From assembly GCA_023447635.1 (NCBI GenBank), contig JAEXNA010000211.1, positions 1-6,518 on the forward strand: a stretch of DNA of 6,518 nt. The letters are read 5' to 3'. The number at the start of each line of letters is the position of its first letter. Position 1 is the first letter of the stretch. Position numbers and translations under genes: made by a program. Below, in pieces: positions 1 through 5,534 of this stretch. The DNA comes from Vulcanimicrobiota bacterium. Lineage in GTDB: Bacteria; Vulcanimicrobiota; Xenobia; Xenobiales; JADMJV01. The notes beneath the pieces were generated by a model. That model saw only the letters and a program-made list of their open reading frames with translations. It made no database searches and was not told the DNA's origin.

Positions 1-619
1 TAGCGCCCAGCAGAGCCACCGCGAGGTCGACCTCGCGCCGGGAAGGGGCGCCCAGTTCAGGCTCTATCAGCGACAGCTCGACCTCTCCCCTTTCGGTAGG
101 GTCCGCGGCGCTTTCGGCCAGTTGGTCGATCAGGCTGGGAAGGTCCGAAGTGGGAGGCTCGATCGCCGGAGAGAGCAAGCTCATCGGCTGAGCCAGCGGC
201 GGCTGCTCTCCCGCCGGCTGCCAGGTCTCATAAAACGGAACCGAGGCTGCCAGATAAAGGTTCAGCGATTCTAACTCCAGGTGAGGGGGGGCGGCGCTGC
301 GGTCCGCGCTCCACTCTAGCAAGATCAGCGCGAAAGCCGAAGGAGCGTCCTCTTGCCATAGTAAGCTCCGAAGTCCGGCGGCAAACTCACAAAGGTCTTC
401 GCTCTGCCGCAGCCGCTCGAAACCGGCAAGCGTCGGTTCGATCTCGGTCACTTCGAGGGCATCCCAGGTCAGTTCCAGGCTGACTCGTAGAAAAGCCTGC
501 GTTGCCTCCTCTACCTGCTCCGTCCGGCCCTCCCCCAGCCCTTCCTCGAGCTGCCGCAGGGCCGTCTTCTGGGCGCCCGTCAGGTAAGGAGAGAAGCAGC
601 CCAGCCGCCCGTCAACCAC
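1..619 (-). CDS. Unrecognised acidic protein, third gene of operon, partial (C-terminus beyond left edge)
   Basis: I read an open frame of 206 codons from a GTG at 619-617 to the left edge with no stop. The start is supported by AGGGG at 630-626, six bases upstream, and by its position one base after the TAG of the transporter gene (TAG-C-GTG), a typical translationally coupled junction. The visible protein begins VVDGRLGCFSPYLTG. It is soluble-looking: no signal peptide or membrane segment is evident, and it is rich in Glu, Asp, Leu and Pro. Residues about 15-120 look mainly helical. Residues about 135-185 are Pro/Ser/Glu-rich and probably a flexible linker, and a further Leu/Val-rich part begins at the edge. 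I do not recognise a family. Its position suggests that it works with the phosphate-transporter-like protein and the 572-residue membrane protein, which is inference from gene order only. The existence of the gene is fairly secure; its function is unknown. Confidence 0.8.
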   Translation of the reverse strand, partial: MVDGRLGCFSPYLTGAQKTALRQLEEGLGEGRTEQVEEATQAFLRVSLELTWDALEVTEIEPTLAGFERLRQSEDLCEFAAGLRSLLWQEDAPSAFALILLEWSADRSAAPPHLELESLNLYLAASVPFYETWQPAGEQPPLAQPMSLLSPAIEPPTSDLPSLIDQLAESAADPTERGEVELSLIEPELGAPSRREVDLAVALLGA

Positions 620-620
620 G

Positions 621-2240
621 CTAATCCCCTGCCAGACCGCGCAGCTGGGCCTGCCGCTGCAGCACCTGCCCCAGGTCCGAGCTCAGCAGGCGCAGATACC
701 CGGCCGACTCCATCAGCCAGGTATTGTAGCCTTGATATTCGATACCCAGGCGCTTGTTCAGCTCTAGCACGATCTCTTCGAGCGTGGCGATGCGGCTATC
801 CTCGTCAGAGAGTTCAACCCCGTCCTGGGGATGCTCGAGCAGAATCTCGTACCACACGTCGTCGAGCAAGGCGCGGAAGCGAGCCAGCCCCTTGAGAAAC
901 TCGGGCGGGAACTCGAACTTCTTGGACAGCCCCTTCTCGTAGTGGTCCTCGAGATGGAACAGGGTTCGACTGGCCGCCCCAAAATACTCGAGCAGCGAAA
1001 GAATGACCACGCCTCTCTGGTGGTCTCCGGGCCGATGACGATCCACCGAGAACAGCAGATCGTGCACGGTGAACTTCAAGGAGCGGAAATTCCGCTCCCG
1101 CAGTTCGCGTTCTCGGAACGAATCGGCGGGGTCGCTGGTGGTCAGCCGTCGCATCACCTGATCGTAGTTGGCCTTCACCTCGAGCTCTAGATAGCGCAGC
1201 TGACGCTGGCATTCGGCCGCGGCCAGCTCCGGATCCTGAAAGAGCATACGGCGGACGCGTTTGGCCAACCCCAGCGTCTGCAGCTGCTTGGCGGGCAGCG
1301 CCGTGGCTAGAATCTTCAACATCGGTTCGGCCAACAGTCCGAACACCAGGCTGTTGAGCAGCGTGAACAGTAGCTGCGCGGTGACCAGTTCATAGAGTAG
1401 GGTCGGTTTGGTCCAGATCCATCCCGCGAATCGGCCGGCCAGAGAAAGGTAGGTCGGGAACAGGAACAGGGTGCCCGTTACGCCCACCGCCGTGGTAATG
1501 AACTGGGCCCAGGCCAGCCGTCGCGCCGCCACCCCCGAACGCAAGCTGAGCATCAGAGAGGTGACGGTCAGTCCCGCGCTGGCTCCAAGGTAAAGAGCAG
1601 CGCCGGTGGCCAGGGTCAACGAGCCCGAATTGACCACCCCCAGTAGGAGCACCAGAGGCGCCGAAGCCGACTGCAAGACCAGCCCCAGAATCGTACCCAG
1701 AAAGAAGAACGACAGCTGCTCCGTCAGGCCGGTGCTGCCCGTGGATGCCAGCACCCGCTCCTGCAGAAACGGCCCCAGAATCTCGGAGACCCCGCCATAC
1801 AAGATCTCCAGACCCATCAGCGCCAGCCCCACGGAAAGCAGCGCCGAGGTCAAGTCCTCCCAGAACTCCGAGCGCGCGAGAAGCAGCCCAAAAGCGCCCA
1901 GCGCGACCATAGTCGGCCCGAGATGCCAGGCCGAGTGCAAGATCCAGAGACTGGCCGTGGTTCCCACCGAAGCGCCCAGCATGGCAAAGTAAGCGGCCCG
2001 TACGGTCAAGAACCCGATATCGAGCAGACCCATCAGCGAGATCACCGAGAGGTTGCTCGACTGACTGGCCAGCGTAGCCAGACCGCCCCAGACCCAGGAG
2101 GCCAGCGGGTTGCCGAAGGCGCGCTGCAGATGTGGCCTGAGGCGGGTCGAAGTGAAGCTTTCGAATCGCCTCAACAGGGTCCGTAAGCCGTAGAGAAATA
2201 GCCCCATTCCGCCCAGGACGGCGAACACGCCAGAGCTCAC
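621..2240 (-). CDS. Na+/phosphate cotransporter family protein with C-terminal PhoU-like domain
   Basis: This 539-residue integral membrane protein is of the Na/Pi-cotransporter (NptA/YjbB-like) type, which moves inorganic phosphate across the inner membrane. Family members carry two inverted repeats with a QSS signature. Here repeat one has QSSN at residues 60-63 followed by GASVGTT (89-95), and repeat two has QSASA (190-194) followed by GASAGLT (219-225). About eight or nine hydrophobic segments fall within residues 2-312. Residues about 325-530 are soluble, charged and helical, matching the PhoU-like domain fused to bacterial members; overall length is normal for that architecture. Translation starts at GTG (2240-2238), which overlaps the preceding gene's TGA as GTGA, with GGAG eight bases upstream. 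The next gene begins one base after its stop. The second signature lacks the usual middle serine (QSAS). The direction of transport and even the substrate are not proven by sequence; related YjbB is linked to phosphate export. The family assignment is confident. Confidence 0.9.
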   Translation of the reverse strand: MSSGVFAVLGGMGLFLYGLRTLLRRFESFTSTRLRPHLQRAFGNPLASWVWGGLATLASQSSNLSVISLMGLLDIGFLTVRAAYFAMLGASVGTTASLWILHSAWHLGPTMVALGAFGLLLARSEFWEDLTSALLSVGLALMGLEILYGGVSEILGPFLQERVLASTGSTGLTEQLSFFFLGTILGLVLQSASAPLVLLLGVVNSGSLTLATGAALYLGASAGLTVTSLMLSLRSGVAARRLAWAQFITTAVGVTGTLFLFPTYLSLAGRFAGWIWTKPTLLYELVTAQLLFTLLNSLVFGLLAEPMLKILATALPAKQLQTLGLAKRVRRMLFQDPELAAAECQRQLRYLELEVKANYDQVMRRLTTSDPADSFRERELRERNFRSLKFTVHDLLFSVDRHRPGDHQRGVVILSLLEYFGAASRTLFHLEDHYEKGLSKKFEFPPEFLKGLARFRALLDDVWYEILLEHPQDGVELSDEDSRIATLEEIVLELNKRLGIEYQGYNTWLMESAGYLRLLSSDLGQVLQRQAQLRGLAGD

Positions 2241-3955
2241 GAGGGGGTCTCCTGGTAGGCCAGACGGCCGGACTCGATGAGCGTTTCCAGACGAACGATC
2301 CCGTTTTTGTCGATGACCAGACGTAGCCGTTCGTAGTCGACTTTGACCAGCGACCCCTCGGGACCGAACAGGGTCTCGTAACGGAACACCACGTTGATGT
2401 GGTACACCTTGGGAGCGACCACAGTCCGGGCGTGGCGGTTCTTGTCGTAAAAGCTCACCGCCATGGTCGGGTTATCCAACTTGTTCAAAAACGGGCTGAT
2501 GTCGAGACGCACCACGTTCTTGAGCAGGGGAAAGAGCAAACGTCGCTCGCTGAGCACACCAAAATTGAAACGACGGGCCATGTGAACGATGTGCTCTCGC
2601 CGAACCGGGTCGTGGTTCTTGCTCTGGCCCAGCGAGCGAAGATACCCGACGTCGGACGGCACGGATTTGACGAAGCGCAGGTACTCGGTCGACACCCCAA
2701 GCTCGTTCTCGACCTTCGCTCCGTCCGGCATCACGCTCTGATGCAGCAGGCGAAAGCGCTGATCCGGCAGCCGCTCACGGAGCCGCGAGTTAAAATAGTC
2801 GCGCGATAGCTCTTTGATCCGATCCTTGAAGATGTAAGCCAGCACCGCCAAAGCGATCAGAAAGGAGAAGCGGATCCCTGACCCATCGCCGACCAGGTAC
2901 TCCAGGCGCTGATGCTCGACGACTGCCGTGAACGTCGCCGCCAGGCCGGCCCCAAAAGCCGCCCCGTAGTTTTTATAGAGGTGGTCCTTTTTGTCCGAAA
3001 CGGTCTGTAAAAACAGCGCCTCGCCCAGGTACTTTTTCAGCAGTCCCAGCCGGTAGGTGTAAGCCTCGAGAGTCTTGGGGCCTTCTTCGTCCTCGCAAAG
3101 GACGAGAAGTCCGTGCTCATGCCGATAAGAGATCTCTCGGGCCAGCAGTTCTCCTAACTCTTCCGACTGCTCGAACAAGGAGTCCCTGGCCCGCAGAAGC
3201 ACCAGTTCGGCCCTATAGCTCAGGTACTCATCGGTCAGATAGAAAACCCGCTGGACCGTCTCGTCTATCAGGTAGCGGTCCTCGCGCAGCGGCTTGAGGC
3301 AGATCTCCCGGAAGCTCCAGAGCAGCGAGACCCGATGGATCAGCTCATCGGCCAGATAGCGACGACGCTGGGCGTCTCGGTTCCGTCGCTTCTTAGGCAG
3401 AGCCGACCGAAGCTTCTTGAGTTCGGTATAGAGAAAGTTCCCGAACAGCTTGATGTCCTGAACGACTCGGGGCCCCAATCTCTGGCGCCCCTCGGTCGAG
3501 AGGTGGTTGGCGAAGTATTCGTCCACCGCGGGGAAGGAGAGCAGGTCGGGCGGCAACACCCGCCACTGCTGGTACATCGGGGCGCGGACGCGGAAGTAGC
3601 TGGTCCAGTGACGAAAAAATTCGGCTCCCCCAAAGTTCGAAGAGTTCACCCCGAGCGAGTAAGGAAGATAGAGGTACATATCCATCTTGAACTTACGCCG
3701 GCTTTCGAACGGGCCGCGAGGCCGAAGGTCGAACGTAATGTCGCTTTCGATCTGGAAGCGATCATGCACGGAATGACGCACGCGAAACTCCGGCCGACGG
3801 CCCTCGACAGCGGGGTCGCTGGGCGATTCTGCTTCGTCCTCGCCGTCCCCCTCCGGCTCTCTTTCGAACGAGATCTCGGGCGGCGGCTCGCCTTCGGGCA
3901 TGACCGGAGCCAGGGCGCTCTTGAACTGCTCGCTCGAGATACGCACAGCTTTCAA
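2237..3955 (-). CDS. Unrecognised protein with two hydrophobic segments, first gene of phosphate-transporter operon
   Basis: From the first TTG (3955-3953) this reads as 572 residues. I do not recognise a family. Residues 20-55 are acidic and Pro-rich, probably disordered. Residues 57-135 alternate like beta strands and include LYLPYSLGV (95-103). Residues about 155-325 are charged and helical, with a basic patch PKKRRNRDAQRRR (187-199). Two hydrophobic stretches, about 329-346 and 361-376, are separated by a short polar turn with DGSG, so they could form a membrane hairpin with both large domains on the same, probably cytoplasmic, side. Residues 400-572 look beta-rich with many Val and Arg. 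No catalytic motif is evident. The gene overlaps the transporter gene by 4 nt (GTGA), implying coupled translation. The start is doubtful: TTG has no well-spaced ribosome site, other candidates are GTG at 3946 and ATG at 3901, and the frame stays open and protein-like upstream as far as a CTG at 4075. The gene itself is certain; its N-terminus is not. Confidence 0.82.
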   Translation of the reverse strand: MKAVRISSEQFKSALAPVMPEGEPPPEISFEREPEGDGEDEAESPSDPAVEGRRPEFRVRHSVHDRFQIESDITFDLRPRGPFESRRKFKMDMYLYLPYSLGVNSSNFGGAEFFRHWTSYFRVRAPMYQQWRVLPPDLLSFPAVDEYFANHLSTEGRQRLGPRVVQDIKLFGNFLYTELKKLRSALPKKRRNRDAQRRRYLADELIHRVSLLWSFREICLKPLREDRYLIDETVQRVFYLTDEYLSYRAELVLLRARDSLFEQSEELGELLAREISYRHEHGLLVLCEDEEGPKTLEAYTYRLGLLKKYLGEALFLQTVSDKKDHLYKNYGAAFGAGLAATFTAVVEHQRLEYLVGDGSGIRFSFLIALAVLAYIFKDRIKELSRDYFNSRLRERLPDQRFRLLHQSVMPDGAKVENELGVSTEYLRFVKSVPSDVGYLRSLGQSKNHDPVRREHIVHMARRFNFGVLSERRLLFPLLKNVVRLDISPFLNKLDNPTMAVSFYDKNRHARTVVAPKVYHINVVFRYETLFGPEGSLVKVDYERLRLVIDKNGIVRLETLIESGRLAYQETPS

Positions 3956-4203
3956 CGCCTGACTGTCGTCGTCGACAGAGCGGTAGAGGTCTAACCCTCC
4001 GGACGGAGGGGCCTCGTAAGCTACCGTATCGACCTCGCCAGTGGAGGAGCGGTTATGAGCAGAATCGTCTTGCAGCGGGAGTCGGCCTCTTCTCTGAAAG
4101 ATTTGGCCCCGAACGGGGGAAGTTCCTGGGCGTCGACGGCCAGCGGACGAAGTTAGCGAGGCTCCGGTCGCTTCGTAGTTCGGGCAGGCCGGGGATCGCT
4201 CTG
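3956..4203. other. Leader/intergenic stretch upstream of the three-gene operon
   Basis: This segment lies between the oxidoreductase terminator and the first TTG of the 572-residue gene, so it must hold the operon's promoter unless the terminator leaks. I found no convincing -35/-10 pair. On the minus strand, the frame of the 572-residue protein is open across all of it, with no ATG, GTG or TTG. Reading upstream from the TTG, the part nearest to it (about 3956-4060) has codons resembling those of the gene and gives an acidic, protein-like sequence including EAPPSGGLDLYRSVDDDSQ. An in-frame CTG at 4075-4073 has AAGAGG about ten bases upstream. The true gene start may therefore lie inside this stretch. 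Confidence 0.5.
3995..4010. repeat. GC-rich inverted repeat with embedded GGAGGG
   Basis: CCCTCCG and CGGAGGG flank a two-base centre, giving a perfect 7-base inverted repeat (a tetraloop is more realistic in RNA). On the minus strand the downstream arm carries GGAGGG, a strong Shine-Dalgarno-like sequence, but no ATG, GTG or TTG follows at a usable distance. It lies 40 bases upstream of the first TTG of the 572-residue gene. It could be a leader hairpin masking a ribosome site, or merely coding sequence if the gene starts further upstream. Confidence 0.45.
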
Positions 4204-4249
4204 AAAAAAAAGCCCCCGGTCGAGACGACGAGCGTCCCGAACGAGGGCT
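4204..4249 (-). terminator. Intrinsic terminator of the LLM oxidoreductase gene
   Basis: On the minus strand a 17-base arm (4249-4233) pairs with a second 17-base arm (4227-4211), with one mismatch and G-U pairs, around a 5-base loop. A run of eight T follows (4211-4204). It begins 33 bases after the oxidoreductase stop codon. The GC-rich stem and uninterrupted T-run make this a strong rho-independent terminator. Two smaller inverted repeats precede it: TGAGGC/GCCTCA at 4270-4285, which includes the stop codon, and ACCGC/GCGGT at 4255-4270. It separates the oxidoreductase from the downstream operon. Confidence 0.93.
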
Positions 4250-4282
4250 CCTTCACCGCGGGCTTGCGGTGAGGCGAGTGCC

Positions 4283-5299
4283 TCAGGCCAGCGCCTTGTC
4301 CTTGACAAAGTGAGGCAGGATGTTGTCGCAGTACTCTTTGAGATTGCGCTCTTCGTCGCCGCACATCAGATAGATGGCGAACTGGTCCACACCGGCGGCC
4401 TCGAGTTCTTTGAGCTTGGCGATATGCTGGTCGACGGTACCCAGGATCGAGAACGAGTCCACGATCTCGTCGGTCACGAAGTCCAGGTGGTCGGCGTCTT
4501 TGTTCGCGTGATTCTTGTAGTCGTAGCCTTTGCGCTTCTCGATATAAGAGGTCAGACGCTCGGGAATATCCGCGCTGTCGGCGCCGTACTTGGCGACGAT
4601 ATCGGCCACGTGGTTACCTACCATACCGGGGAACCAGCGCGTTTGCGCACGGCACTTATCGATGTCGCCGACCCAAACCGGTGCCGCCGCCATCACCTGG
4701 ATGTCTTCTCGCTTACGACCGGCCGCGATGGCAGCGTCGATGCACTGCTGGGAGAACCATTTCACCAGCCACGGATCTCCGATCTGAAGCACCAGTCCGT
4801 CAGCGTGTTCGCCAGCGGCCTTCAGCGCCTGAGGACCGTACGCCGCAAACCACATGGGCAGTTCCGTGTCCTTCATAGCCCAGGGAAGCTCGAGATCGCG
4901 ATCGTGGATGTGTACGCTATCGCCCTTCCCCATCTTCTTGAGGAAGTTCATGAACTTGACGGTGGTGTCGATGGTGCGGGGCTTACCGCCCAGCATGCGC
5001 ACCGACGAATCGCCGCGTCCTACGCCGACGTCGAAACGGTTGCCGCTGATCTTGGCCAGCGAGGCAAAGGTGGAAGCCGCCAAGGTCCACTCGCGAGCCG
5101 CCGGGTTGGTGACCAGAGGACCAAAGCGGATCTTCTTGGTGTGAGCCATGACGTGGGCAATCACCGTGTAGCACTCTTGCCAGAGCACGTGCGAATCGAA
5201 GAACCAGGCGTACTCGAAGCCGGCCTCTTCGGCTTGTTGACACAGGGCGACTGTGCGTTCCAGGGAGATATCTCCCTTAAAGGTGATGCCAAACTTCAT
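4283..5299 (-). CDS. LLM-class flavin/F420-type oxidoreductase (TIGR03842-like)
   Basis: This 338-residue protein of the bacterial luciferase-like superfamily is predicted to be a cytoplasmic TIM-barrel flavin (FMN or F420) oxidoreductase. It closely resembles, from memory, the TIGR03842 group. Features in order: MKFGITFKGD at the N-terminus, WFFDSHVLW (32-40), IRFGPLVTNP (57-66), VGVGRGDSS (91-99), AAYGPQALKAAGE (152-164), QIGDPWLVKWF (172-182), TRWFPGMVGNHVADIV (220-235), EKRKGYDYKNH (254-264) and GVDQFAIYL (303-311). Length is normal and no insertion or break is seen. ATG at 5299-5297 is preceded by GGAGGG five bases upstream, an excellent ribosome site. The gene sits alone between two terminators. 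The family name mentions F420, but many hosts are not known F420 makers, so FMN is equally possible. The substrate is unknown; I recall family members near hydantoinase/dihydropyrimidinase genes, but none is present here. Confidence 0.92.
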   Translation of the reverse strand: MKFGITFKGDISLERTVALCQQAEEAGFEYAWFFDSHVLWQECYTVIAHVMAHTKKIRFGPLVTNPAAREWTLAASTFASLAKISGNRFDVGVGRGDSSVRMLGGKPRTIDTTVKFMNFLKKMGKGDSVHIHDRDLELPWAMKDTELPMWFAAYGPQALKAAGEHADGLVLQIGDPWLVKWFSQQCIDAAIAAGRKREDIQVMAAAPVWVGDIDKCRAQTRWFPGMVGNHVADIVAKYGADSADIPERLTSYIEKRKGYDYKNHANKDADHLDFVTDEIVDSFSILGTVDQHIAKLKELEAAGVDQFAIYLMCGDEERNLKEYCDNILPHFVKDKALA

Positions 5300-5477
5300 A
5301 CGGACCCTCCGAGCGACGCTTTGATGCGGGATGAAGTCGACCCCTTTAGAGAATTGGCGCCAGGATCCTCCCCCGCTCGAAAATGTCGGCCCCAGGAGAG
5401 GCTTTGCGGCCCAGGCTTTGAGGGAGCGTCGAGCGATTCCGACCGGCGCCGCTGCTGAGAGACCCGTTTCCGCGTAA
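5300..5477. other. Intergenic region upstream of the oxidoreductase gene
   Basis: The stretch lies between the upstream gene's terminator and the oxidoreductase start and should contain the oxidoreductase promoter. Apart from the ribosome site GGAGGG at 5310-5305, I see no clear promoter, operator repeat or small gene with a ribosome site on either strand. The plus-strand open frame that runs through it is an antisense shadow of the oxidoreductase. Confidence 0.5.
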
Positions 5478-5520
5478 AGATAAAGAGCCCACGAAGCTGG
5501 GCTTCGCGGGCTCTTTATCT
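5478..5520 (-). terminator. Long stem-loop terminator after the low-complexity protein gene
   Basis: Two 19-base arms (5478-5496 and 5502-5520) are complementary except at one position and enclose a 5-base loop. The core is GC-rich (GAGCCC/GGGCTC). Read on the minus strand, the stem runs into TTTATCTTTA, a U-rich tail, starting 15 bases after the stop of the upstream low-complexity gene. The outer A/T-rich base pairs give U-rich sequence on both sides, so it could act in both directions, although no plus-strand gene needs it. Confidence 0.85.
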
Positions 5521-5534
5521 ACGTTGTCGTCAGA

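Noticed and set aside
3335..3994. Plus-strand open frame of 219 codons opposite the start of the 572-residue gene
   Set aside because: It is antisense to a longer frame that forms a coupled operon junction with a recognised gene. Its composition is shadow-like, and nothing supports its translation.
4056..4061. CATAAC on the minus strand as a possible -10 element for the operon
   Set aside because: It matches only four of six consensus bases, and the hexamer 17 bases upstream does not resemble a -35 element, so it is not reported as a promoter.
4053..4364. Minus-strand 103-codon frame bridging the end of the oxidoreductase and the operon leader
   Set aside because: It overlaps the oxidoreductase C-terminus out of frame, runs through a strong terminator stem and T-run, and has an Arg/Pro-rich shadow composition.
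4310..5458. Plus-strand open frame of 382 codons opposite the oxidoreductase gene
   Set aside because: It is exactly antisense to a clearly recognisable LLM oxidoreductase, has no family resemblance of its own and no convincing ribosome site. Long antisense frames are common in GC-rich genes.
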